DNA of 64,000 nt from Lachnoclostridium sp. UBA903 (lineage in GTDB: Bacteria; Bacillota; Clostridia; Lachnospirales; Lachnospiraceae). Positions 57,261 to 64,000 of this stretch are shown in pieces (within the stretch, counting starts at the first letter, position 1; every line of letters begins with the position of its first letter). The position numbers and the translations under genes are program-made. A model generated the notes under the pieces. It was not told the origin of the DNA, did no database searches, and saw only the letters and a program-made list of their open reading frames with translations. The stretch spans positions 65,187-129,186 of the forward strand of contig DBEP01000107.1 of assembly GCA_002294045.1 (NCBI GenBank), in the 5' to 3' direction.

Positions 57261-59369
57261 TTAGAATGGCAATATTCCATTATTGTACCGATCATAGGGG
57301 TCATCCGAAGCAAACCATTCCAAGTCGCCCCAGTTTTCAATGGTTTTAACGGCATCGTCAACCATTTTGTCATAATACGACCTGTCAATGTCTGCTTCTT
57401 TTCCAAGCATCTGAACCATTTCAGACTCTAACCAACGATGGCCTTTCGAACCAGTAGCAGCAGCATAGCCGATTTCTCCAGCTTTGGAAGTTGTCTGCCG
57501 CATGAGTAGTCCGCCACCACAGCCCTCCTTAATTGGGCAGAACTGACCGACCTTACCAATGAAGATATAATTGTGTCCCTGCTCAATGTGTTCTGACAAT
57601 TCCTTAACTCGTTTACACTTACGTTTCATTTCTTCATCGTTAGGAAGATTTATATTGTTGATATCTTTCCAAAGCTTTTGATGTTCTTTCTCGTACTCAG
57701 AAACATCAGGAAGTCCTTCGTTCATGTCTAAATATAAAGCCGAACTTACCGATTTGGTTTCGCACATGTCCTCAAATAAGATGTCTTCTTTACTAAACAA
57801 TTTCTTGAATACGTAGGGAACTGCAAACTGGGTGCCCGTTGCTGTCCATTTTCCAGAGTTCTTACCGTCCTTATACTTGGCGATATAAACTGCATCGTTG
57901 ACGAGACACATTTTGTCGTATGTGGCCTCGTGTTCAAATGTATAACCGTAGCGTTTTCCGAAATCCATAACAAACTGGATGATTTCCGGAGTTGCATCAG
58001 GAATTTTGATGGAGTCTGTTTTGATATGGGCGACAACGAAGCCTTGCTCCTGAACAGCATGTTTCAAGTCAATCATAAACAAAGCTCCACGCTTTGCTAC
58101 GATATTGTCTTTGTTTCGACGATCCCGGAAAGCATTGTCAAAGCTAGCCGCAGTAAGACCATACACAGAGTTAATCGCAATTTTCAAAGCATCAGCAAGC
58201 TGTTTAGAAGTAAGTTCACCATCGATTACTTTCTGAATATAAGGAGTCAGCTTGCCATCCAGCATTTTGTTTACGATGTCCCAGGCCTCATGCTTAATAC
58301 TTACTCGACCATCAACAATTTCTTTGAAGCGATTTGTGAATTCCACTCCAAATAGAACTTCCATGATAGCACTATGCGGATGCATGGAAGCAATATCAAG
58401 AAGGGCCACATCGCCGTACATATCCGGTTTGGCATAAACGTAGCCGCCTTCTCCGACTTCTTCTCCACGATAAGTGGATTTTCCATGCTCGTACTTATAT
58501 CCAGGAAAATAAGGAAGTAGGCTTTCGGCAGGTCCATGACGTTGTGCCATCATTTCCGGAGCCGCTTCTTTTAAGAAACGAATCGTCTCAGCATCAAGAT
58601 CGAAAACCGGTTCTGAAAGATCCCTGTAATTGAATTGACTCTGCGGAGTTCGGTTATTGCCAAATATAATTCTAGTAGTAAGCGAGTTTGTTGTATCGTT
58701 GACGGTCATTCCTGCTAAATCAGCTAGAATTTGTCTGGCCAGAAAATCCGATTTACGAGCATTAAATGTAGCTTCGGTTGCCAGAACATCATTATCGCAA
58801 TATTCGGCTACCTTAATCCACATGTCTTCTGGAACAGGCTTGTCCCATGGAAGTCCTAATTCCTGATGGTGAATCCCAAGCTCAATCTCAAATTTCTTGA
58901 GAGATTGTTTTTTGCTGGAGAAATCGTAAACATCCGTATAAGAGACGTTATAAGCTTCCCCAAAGAAACAATTAGCGCTACCAGAAATAATCTTCTGCGA
59001 AAGGTTGTAAAGCTGCTCATTTGTGTATCCCATAAGTCTTGCGTACAAAATATGATTATCGTAACGGCGGCAGTTAAATCCTACCAATCTAAACCTCATG
59101 AGGTCTTCAATTTCGGTAGGGGTTGGGTTAATCATACGTACCACCGGCTTACCCTCGCCTTCAATCTTCCAGTTCACAAGAAATAGGTTAGGGAAGACCT
59201 CGACATCATAAAAAACCAATTTTGCATCTTCATTTTTTGTGCCTGTCGACATATTGGCCGACTTAAACTGCATCTTGTTTACAAGCTTGATACAGTAGTC
59301 GGATTGATTTGTGCTACTCGCTGCAAACGCTAAAACGGCATTGCGCATATCAGCGACATCGTAGTTCAA
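57261..59369 (-). CDS. Family B DNA polymerase with 3'-5' exonuclease
   Basis: Read from TTG 59369 the protein is 702 residues. The exonuclease has FYDVEVFP (Asp55, Glu57), NCRRYDNHIL and YCDNDVLAT. The polymerase has LLDIASMHPHSAI (motif A, Asp325), LKIAINSVYGLT (motif B, Lys396, Tyr403) and HIKTDSIKI (motif C, Asp452; the first Asp of DTD is Lys). The frame stays open upstream to 59459 without ATG or ribosome binding site and begins in the A10 tract that ends the primase gene. The first ~45 residues look like a continuation of the primase. A frameshifted fusion is likely. Confidence 0.87.
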   Translation of the reverse strand: MNYDVADMRNAVLAFAASSTNQSDYCIKLVNKMQFKSANMSTGTKNEDAKLVFYDVEVFPNLFLVNWKIEGEGKPVVRMINPTPTEIEDLMRFRLVGFNCRRYDNHILYARLMGYTNEQLYNLSQKIISGSANCFFGEAYNVSYTDVYDFSSKKQSLKKFEIELGIHHQELGLPWDKPVPEDMWIKVAEYCDNDVLATEATFNARKSDFLARQILADLAGMTVNDTTNSLTTRIIFGNNRTPQSQFNYRDLSEPVFDLDAETIRFLKEAAPEMMAQRHGPAESLLPYFPGYKYEHGKSTYRGEEVGEGGYVYAKPDMYGDVALLDIASMHPHSAIMEVLFGVEFTNRFKEIVDGRVSIKHEAWDIVNKMLDGKLTPYIQKVIDGELTSKQLADALKIAINSVYGLTAASFDNAFRDRRNKDNIVAKRGALFMIDLKHAVQEQGFVVAHIKTDSIKIPDATPEIIQFVMDFGKRYGYTFEHEATYDKMCLVNDAVYIAKYKDGKNSGKWTATGTQFAVPYVFKKLFSKEDILFEDMCETKSVSSALYLDMNEGLPDVSEYEKEHQKLWKDINNINLPNDEEMKRKCKRVKELSEHIEQGHNYIFIGKVGQFCPIKEGCGGGLLMRQTTSKAGEIGYAAATGSKGHRWLESEMVQMLGKEADIDRSYYDKMVDDAVKTIENWGDLEWFASDDPYDRYNNGILPF

Positions 59370-59445
59370 GTCGCTAGCATAGGCATCCTCGAGTATTTTG
59401 TAAATAAAGTCGATACTGGGCTTAGTACCAGGGTGTACCTCTTTA

Positions 59446-61314
59446 TTAAGGTTTTTTTTTTATTGATGTTCTAAGCCCTTTCTCGCTTTTGATTCCTTTG
59501 AAATCTACCATTTTTTCTCCTTTCAGTGGTAAACCAGAGCTAATCGTCGCGATAGGTAAGTTGTTACATTTCGATAGTTTACGTCTTAATGAACTTTTAC
59601 CAGCGAACACCTTAACTTCTATGTGGTCGTCATAAATGCGACTCAGTCTTGATACATCTCCGGTGTAAATGTAATGAAGGTGTACTCCACATCCACTTTT
59701 ACTAAGCTCCGCATATGTAGGCGGCCATTTGCTTGCCTCTGCAACATTCCTTTCAAAAGATTTATTTCCTTCTTCGTCTGTAATATCGAAATCAATGACG
59801 ATATGATTCTCTGGAACCTTGACGTAATGAATCCTTGATGTATCCAGCTCTGACAATTTTGAAGTGGTGTTATCCCACTTTTCGGAAGGAATTTCTTTAG
59901 ATGTGGCGTACTGTGCAAAACAATCGGCACAGTCTTCGTCAAATATAGATTTCTGACTGTCAAATTGAATCAGCGAAATCTCGTTTTTTTTTACGTCATC
60001 ATCTGGCTTCTGATCATCAAATTTCTCAGTTCGGAAGCCACTGTAATAACTGCGAACTCGAGTACCGTCATCCAAGTTAAACCTCTCTTTGTAGTCATGG
60101 AAATAGTTTTTAAGTTCCTCCTTAAATATTCGTTGAGAAAAAGGGAATGTAACTTTCGCATCATCACAGTAATTCTTATACATTTCCCAAGCCGCCTTTA
60201 GCGTGGTTCCGTCTTCTTTTTTAAACACATGATACGAGTCGATAATGAAATTATAGAAATCATTCGATGCACCAATCATTGTTATCGGAATATAATCATC
60301 GTACTTGCCGGGGTTGCTCAAATATAGCTCTTGACAATGATAGGCAATCGCTCCAAGCTCAAAGTCAACCTGTTTCACGGTTGTTTTATATTCACTTGGT
60401 CCGAGCTTTTCACCAGACGGAGAAACATCTATCAATCTTCTAATTAGGCCGGATTTTGCATCTGTAATTTTTACAGGTTTGTTCGTACCCATAAATAAGA
60501 AACACTTAAACCGATTAGCGTAGGTAGACCGAAACTTTTCATTAACCGTCATAAGCTCGTGAGAAACTAGACTGTTTAGTCTCGTATTATCCTCGATTTT
60601 TGAAAGATCGCCGTCGTGCTGAATCGCTACAAGAGGATTACTTTTGAATGCCTCCAAAGCAAACGAGTTGCTTGAAGAACCAAGAGCTTTCGCATCGAAT
60701 ACCGAATAATACCCCTCGAATAGCTGCTGAATGATATTAAGCACCGTTGATTTACCAGTTCCTGCCGCGCCATATAAAACCATAAATTTATGCAACTTCT
60801 TAGAATCTCCGGACACAATCGACCCAATTGCCCACTCAATTTTATGACGTTCCTCTTCTGTGTACAGAGTTGACATAAGCTTATCATAGGCAGACAAATC
60901 GCCAGCTTCAAGCGGATAACTCAGCTTTTTACTGGCGTAATCTTTTTTATTTGTTTTTGTATTAGAGAATATAAGTTTTTCGTCCAACATGTGAAAAGAA
61001 TCTCTCATCTGTTTCTGACAGTACTTATGCCAAGAATCAATCATTCCCGATTCGGCGTCCCACATATGTAGGACTTTAATATTGGACTCAAAGCTCTGGC
61101 GGTTTTCTTCAGCATATCTATCCAGTTCTTGATCTATCAGCTGTAAAGCATCTTGCTCATCCGTAGACCATAAGCCACGTCCCTCAATCCAGATAGCGTA
61201 GAAATCGCCGCCTCGAATCATTAGATCGGAGCTTTTTTTTATAATAAACTTTGGATAGATTTCTATTACACCACGCTTTGTACTGCGTGTTGAAATCATC
61301 AAAAAGTCGATCAT
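59446..61314 (-). CDS. SF3 helicase-AEP primase, C-terminus at a slippage site
   Basis: The 622-residue protein has an N-terminal region, an SF3/D5-type AAA+ helicase (about 150-400: MVLYGAAGTGKSTVLNIIQQLF Walker A at 182-189; AIQHDGDLSKI; CFLFMGTNKPVKI sensor) and a C-terminal archaeo-eukaryotic primase (about 445-610: IVIDFDITDEEGNKS with Asp508 and Asp510; SKSGCGVHLHYIY with His545; CNNLPIATISSG). Helicase before primase reverses the usual PrimPol-D5 order. It stops at KKKP within an A10 tract. ATG 61314 is preceded by AAGGAG at long spacing. Confidence 0.82.
   Translation of the reverse strand: MIDFLMISTRSTKRGVIEIYPKFIIKKSSDLMIRGGDFYAIWIEGRGLWSTDEQDALQLIDQELDRYAEENRQSFESNIKVLHMWDAESGMIDSWHKYCQKQMRDSFHMLDEKLIFSNTKTNKKDYASKKLSYPLEAGDLSAYDKLMSTLYTEEERHKIEWAIGSIVSGDSKKLHKFMVLYGAAGTGKSTVLNIIQQLFEGYYSVFDAKALGSSSNSFALEAFKSNPLVAIQHDGDLSKIEDNTRLNSLVSHELMTVNEKFRSTYANRFKCFLFMGTNKPVKITDAKSGLIRRLIDVSPSGEKLGPSEYKTTVKQVDFELGAIAYHCQELYLSNPGKYDDYIPITMIGASNDFYNFIIDSYHVFKKEDGTTLKAAWEMYKNYCDDAKVTFPFSQRIFKEELKNYFHDYKERFNLDDGTRVRSYYSGFRTEKFDDQKPDDDVKKNEISLIQFDSQKSIFDEDCADCFAQYATSKEIPSEKWDNTTSKLSELDTSRIHYVKVPENHIVIDFDITDEEGNKSFERNVAEASKWPPTYAELSKSGCGVHLHYIYTGDVSRLSRIYDDHIEVKVFAGKSSLRRKLSKCNNLPIATISSGLPLKGEKMVDFKGIKSEKGLRTSIKKKP
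59452..59461 (-). other. A10 homopolymer joining primase and polymerase frames (slippage or frameshift site)
   Basis: On the minus strand ten consecutive A are followed by CCTTAA, the primase stop. A one-base forward shift here, or loss of one A in the mRNA, enters the polymerase frame, which opens at 59459. A sequencing error in the homopolymer is the simplest alternative. Confidence 0.6.
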
Positions 61315-61321
61315 CGCATTT

Positions 61322-61561
61322 TTATTCTCCTTCTGTACGCTTTAATTCCTCAAGTTCGTTTCTGAGTTTTTTAATTTTTTTGTCTCGCTCCTGATTGTTG
61401 ATTTCTGCCAGAACTGCATAAGTGGTCATTATCAAAGCAAAAATCGCAATTCTTTTATTGATTTTTGTCTGGCCTTTAAGTTGTCGTTCCATGTATTTGA
61501 CAGCATTCTCCGAATCATGCAAAGTACTAAAAATATAATTAATCATCTTATCCATCATCAT
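61322..61561 (-). CDS. Small protein with membrane-like segment and coiled coil (79 aa)
   Basis: The protein has INKRIAIFALIMTTYAVLAEIN as a weak hydrophobic segment and a charged coiled coil (NNQERDKKIKKLRNELEELKR) at the end. AAAGGAG lies 4 bases before ATG 61561. Its stop overlaps the ribosome binding site of the primase gene, so the two are coupled. Function is unknown. Confidence 0.6.
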   Translation of the reverse strand: MMMDKMINYIFSTLHDSENAVKYMERQLKGQTKINKRIAIFALIMTTYAVLAEINNQERDKKIKKLRNELEELKRTEGE

Positions 61562-61570
61562 TGTCTCCTT

Positions 61571-61936
61571 TCAACGGCCTATTATTGTTGGAGTAATCAG
61601 TAAACAAATTTCGCCATCTATATTCCCTACGTGCATCTCACAAACATCCGAGGGAGACAAACTCTCATCTTCATTTATTATGCTGTTTACTTTAATCGGC
61701 ATAGCAGCTAAATGAGATAAATAACGTGTATTTCCTTCAACATCTTCCCCGTTGTGCAATCCTTTAAACGATTTTCTTCCTGTTATTGGTTGATGTAACT
61801 GTAATCTTTCTATGTCCATCATAAAAGTATCAACGGCATTCCACTTTGCCGTTATGCTTTCTGAATTACATAAAGTTTCTTTTAAAGAATTCAAAATATC
61901 TTCAATTTCACTTACAAAAATATCTATTTCACCCAT
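61571..61936 (-). CDS. Phage protein of unknown function (121 aa)
   Basis: The soluble acidic protein begins MGEIDIFVSEIEDILNSLKETLCNSESITAKWNAVDTFMMDIERLQ and has a beta-rich C-terminal half (NTRYLSHLAAMPIKVNSIIN, DGEICLLITPTIIG). AAGGAGGCGGG precedes the ATG, one base after the upstream gene. No family was recognised. Confidence 0.55.
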   Translation of the reverse strand: MGEIDIFVSEIEDILNSLKETLCNSESITAKWNAVDTFMMDIERLQLHQPITGRKSFKGLHNGEDVEGNTRYLSHLAAMPIKVNSIINEDESLSPSDVCEMHVGNIDGEICLLITPTIIGR

Positions 61937-61937
61937 G

Positions 61938-62147
61938 TTACCCGCCTCCTTTTATTCTTTTGAAAAAACTGTCCCGTGTTTCAAAACACCAATCCTGTTT
62001 TTCGTTATAGGTAAATATGAATTCTTGTCCATTAGTCTGTCTTATTCGAACACTGTTTTTACCATTTGGAAACCATACAGCAATATTATCTCCGGCGTAG
62101 ATTGGAAAATATAATTCAAACCATTTATAAACTTCATTGTGAGTCAT
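61938..62147 (-). CDS. Conserved small phage protein (69 aa)
   Basis: The protein reads MTHNEVYKWFELYFPIYAGDNIAVWFPNGKNSVRIRQTNGQEFIFTYN and ends KRIKGGG. I recall the NGKNSVRIRQxxGQEFxFTY pattern from other Firmicute phages, without function. It is soluble and beta-rich. TAGGAG precedes the ATG. Confidence 0.6.
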   Translation of the reverse strand: MTHNEVYKWFELYFPIYAGDNIAVWFPNGKNSVRIRQTNGQEFIFTYNEKQDWCFETRDSFFKRIKGGG

Positions 62148-62157
62148 TTTTATTCTC

Positions 62158-62706
62158 CTATAGAATACTGTCCAAATACCAGCACATTTGATACCAAATT
62201 TCCACTGACCGCAAATCGCGGTTACAATTCTTGACGGTAAATAAACCGCCTTCGCCGTTTCGTTCGTACTTTCTATTAAGGAGTCTCGACACAGCTGCCT
62301 CGACCTGAGTTTTTGAAAATTGCAAGTCGTTCATGCGTCCTAAACCAAGATTTACAATCATGTTCCAGAACCATTGCCCGGTTCGATTTCCCACATCGGG
62401 GTCATCCATGATATGCTCTTCGCAACGAATTGTAAGTGCAACAAGCATTTCCAAGACACTACATGGTTTTTCATCTAAATATGACGCAATCATAGGGCCG
62501 GGGTAGTTACGCTCGTAACCAAATCGATATCTAAGGTCTGTCCCATCTTCAGCTCTGTTACTATCCATAGCAATTGTGTATGTGAAATCCACACCATGGA
62601 GATAGTGCAAAAGCTTCCTATGAGACAGCCCCTTAAAATATTTCTCATTGCATACGAGCTGGTACATCCAATCAAAGTATTCATTGTTCAGCTCGTCTCT
62701 GGTCAT
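62158..62706 (-). CDS. Conserved phage early protein (182 aa)
   Basis: The protein begins MTRDELNNEYFDWMYQLVCNEKYFKGLSHRKLLHYLHGVDFTY and contains RYRFGYERNYPGPMIASYLDEKPCSVLEMLVALTIRCEEHIMDDPDVGNRTGQWFWNMIVNLGL. It is soluble and helical. It starts at the stop of the preceding gene (GGAGGATTAAATG), a tight coupling I recall for this pair in related phages. Function is unknown. Confidence 0.65.
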   Translation of the reverse strand: MTRDELNNEYFDWMYQLVCNEKYFKGLSHRKLLHYLHGVDFTYTIAMDSNRAEDGTDLRYRFGYERNYPGPMIASYLDEKPCSVLEMLVALTIRCEEHIMDDPDVGNRTGQWFWNMIVNLGLGRMNDLQFSKTQVEAAVSRLLNRKYERNGEGGLFTVKNCNRDLRSVEIWYQMCWYLDSIL

Positions 62707-63324
62707 TTAATCCTCCATCTGATGCGGCTTTCTTTTGATAACATCTGAATACCGTCTCTGGTCTAAGAGAATCTCGTAGTCACATTTCAGCCGGTCATTT
62801 CTAACAAATACTGAATCATCTTCGAACTCTCCAAAACGACTCAGAGACTCAACCCCGACGATGGTATCCACATCCTCTACCAACTCATCGTTGTCGTCAG
62901 CCAAGATATGATCGGAGTAGTAGGTGAGACTAATTCTTTCATATTCATCAATCTCTCCGAACTCTTCTGGCTCAATTACATAAGGCTTGTCTTCGGCCAT
63001 TAGCTCTGATTCCTCCTCTTTTTTGTTATAAGAAGCATTTTTACCGTTCGCTTCTATATTTGAGTAGTTTGTATACCCATGTTCTTGCAATCTTGCAGCA
63101 TATTCAGCGACGCCAAGCTTTTCTTTGGCTTGGTTTGCCTTATTTCTGATATCATCAGGCTCGTTAACAGGGGTGGGTTCCTTTTTCGAAAACACCTCTT
63201 TTACCGAATCAATCTCATCCTGTGAAATTTGCTCATATTTTTTCTTGACATATTGCCATGTTGCAACTGAACCTACGGCCGCACCCATAACAAATGTCAG
63301 AAAGCTCACAAATTTATTATTCAT
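62707..63324 (-). CDS. Membrane-anchored conserved phage protein (205 aa)
   Basis: The protein from ATG 63324 has one N-terminal membrane span (FVSFLTFVMGAAVGSVATW), a charged coiled region, and an acidic conserved C-terminus (KPYVIEPEEFGEIDEYERISLTYYSD, LVEDVDTIVGVESLSRFGEFEDDSVFVRNDRLKCDYEILLDQRRYSDV). It is cytoplasmic apart from the anchor. It is translationally coupled to the 182-residue gene, so the two may act together. GGAGGACAAGGTG precedes the ATG. Confidence 0.65.
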   Translation of the reverse strand: MNNKFVSFLTFVMGAAVGSVATWQYVKKKYEQISQDEIDSVKEVFSKKEPTPVNEPDDIRNKANQAKEKLGVAEYAARLQEHGYTNYSNIEANGKNASYNKKEEESELMAEDKPYVIEPEEFGEIDEYERISLTYYSDHILADDNDELVEDVDTIVGVESLSRFGEFEDDSVFVRNDRLKCDYEILLDQRRYSDVIKRKPHQMED

Positions 63325-63478
63325 CACCTTGTCCTCCATTTTTAATGGTCATAACTGTAAGCGCTATCCCTCCGAAAAGGAGGGATACGCTTAACAAGAT
63401 ACCTCCCGTGATATGCCTTTTCCGTTTGGTATCCAGTATGTAGTCGATCGAGGAAATAACCGTTTCAAGCTCATCCAT
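63317..63478 (-). CDS. Small membrane protein (53 aa)
   Basis: ATG 63478 follows AAGGAG by 9 bases and overlaps the stop of the 36-residue gene. The peptide has a charged start (MDELETVISSIDYILDTKRKRH) and one hydrophobic span (GGILLSVSLLFGGIALTVMTI). Its end overlaps the start of the 205-residue gene. Confidence 0.55.
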   Translation of the reverse strand: MDELETVISSIDYILDTKRKRHITGGILLSVSLLFGGIALTVMTIKNGGQGDE

Positions 63479-63581
63479 GCCGGAGTCTCCTTCCACCGGA
63501 CAAAACGGCGAGACCGCTGACAAAACAGATACCGGCCATGGCGGCCAAGGTATAAGATACAAATGCTAATCCGTTATTCAT
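63471..63581 (-). CDS. Small membrane peptide (36 aa)
   Basis: ATG 63581 follows GAAAGGAG at good distance. The 36-residue peptide is one hydrophobic span (LAFVSYTLAAMAGICFVSGLAVL) with a basic end. It overlaps the 53-residue gene by 8 bases. Function is unknown. Confidence 0.5.
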   Translation of the reverse strand: MNNGLAFVSYTLAAMAGICFVSGLAVLSGGRRLRHG

Positions 63582-63601
63582 TGTTTTTTGCTCCTTTCGA
63601 T

Positions 63602-64000
63602 TTAATACTCGGTTCTAAATTTGTTCTCTCGGTTTGGTCCCGAACAGAAAAATAGATACTCGGACAACTTCTTGCAATCGTTGGAATACCAATCACGCAA
63701 AGTTTCTTTTGCAATCCGAATATCACTATCGCTGATTGAACGACTTTGTTTCCAATAGCCGTTAAATTGTCCTTCGGCCGTGACTACCTCGATAACACTT
63801 TCTCCGAATCGCCCATTTGCCACTCGGTTAAGAATCACCTCCACGACAAGGCGTTTATCGTTTAACTTGTCATCGTAACATTCTCCGGCTAAGGTTTTAG
63901 CTATGACTTCTACCTCTTCGTCGGAAAAAGGGGTCTCTTTCGCGATACTTTTTTCTGATTTGATCGCTGCTTTGGGGCTACTGACGTTAACCGGAACGAC
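63602..64000 (-). CDS. SleB-like cell wall hydrolase, 5' end beyond the window
   Basis: The frame is open from base 64000; 132 residues are visible. FSDEEVEVIAKTLAGECYDDKLNDKRLVVEVILNRVANGRFGESVIEVVTAEGQF is the hydrolase_2/SleB core, with the Glu of AGEC as probable catalytic residue. The protein ends shortly after CSGPNRENKF. It would cleave peptidoglycan or spore cortex. Its place at the head of the early genes, far from the holin-amidase cassette, is unusual. A GTG at 63844 could be read as a start, but the SleB domain extends upstream of it. Confidence 0.72.
   Translation of the reverse strand, partial: VVPVNVSSPKAAIKSEKSIAKETPFSDEEVEVIAKTLAGECYDDKLNDKRLVVEVILNRVANGRFGESVIEVVTAEGQFNGYWKQSRSISDSDIRIAKETLRDWYSNDCKKLSEYLFFCSGPNRENKFRTEY

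Larger units (their letters stand above)
20035..64000 (-). mobile_element. Siphovirus-type prophage (continues beyond the right edge)
   Basis: A continuous minus-strand series of phage genes: replication, packaging, head, tail, lysis and fibre. All share AAAGGAG ribosome binding sites and short overlaps. No integrase, repressor or attachment site is visible; the far end is outside the window. The near end is placed at the last minus-strand phage gene. The plus-strand ATPase-methyltransferase cassette beyond it could be host or prophage cargo. Confidence 0.9.

Noticed and set aside
1..64000. CRISPR arrays, tRNA and rRNA genes
   Set aside because: No regularly spaced short direct repeats and no cloverleaf or rRNA-like stretches were noticed on reading; the 48.3-48.6 kb repeats are irregularly spaced and in both orientations.

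Overview
The window joins a stretch of Firmicute chromosome (about 1-16 kb) to most of a siphovirus-type prophage on the minus strand (about 20-64 kb). Between them, at about 15.6-20 kb, lies an AT-rich accessory segment. A PutP symporter, AraC regulators paired with sugar enzymes, a LysM/GH18 spore-type protein, strong AGGAGG ribosome binding sites and HHGILGM-type phage proteins all suggest a gut Clostridia host, probably Lachnospiraceae. The taxonomy is inference; there is no rRNA or tRNA in the window.

Host part: the 3' end of a fumarate-reductase-like flavoprotein; putP; a 48-residue protein; cutC; a stand-alone sugar-binding protein; a GrpB-family protein; a GH106-like glycoside hydrolase divergent from an AraC regulator; a HAD phosphatase with a maltose-type O-acetyltransferase, divergent from a second AraC regulator; a LysM protein with a degenerate GH18 domain; and a TetR-methyltransferase pair with a well-formed promoter and palindromic operators. 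A holin-like type I toxin gene and a decayed recombinase follow. Next comes a plus-strand cassette of an HTH protein, a MORC/MutL-type GHKL ATPase and a DNA methyltransferase. This looks like a restriction or defence module without a recognisable nuclease.

Prophage part, in the direction of transcription (64 kb to 20 kb): a SleB-like hydrolase; small membrane proteins; an SF3 helicase plus AEP primase whose reading frame runs through an A10 tract into a family B DNA polymerase; a Bro-N/SSB fusion; an SF2 helicase; a HAD/P-loop protein; ThyX-like and dATP/dGTP-pyrophosphohydrolase-like proteins; and a strong terminator near 48.7 kb. After it come a noncoding region with 11-bp repeats, a DUF4839 lipoprotein, two PD-(D/E)XK nucleases and an 889-residue protein with the DFDGD motif of YonO/QDE-1-type RNA polymerases. 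A candidate cos region precedes the small terminase, HNH, connector, large terminase, portal and a protease-capsid fusion with an internal start. Tail genes, holin, amidase, a 2084-residue tape measure, baseplate and fibre genes complete the series. No integrase is visible, so the far end of the prophage lies outside the window.

Three observations stand out. First, a DFDGD RNA polymerase-like protein is encoded in the head module. Second, that protein, the portal and two small head-region proteins share short L-[KT]-H-[HY]-[GA] tags that could act as a capsid-inclusion signal. Third, a helicase-primase-polymerase polyprotein appears to be split only by a homopolymeric slippage site.
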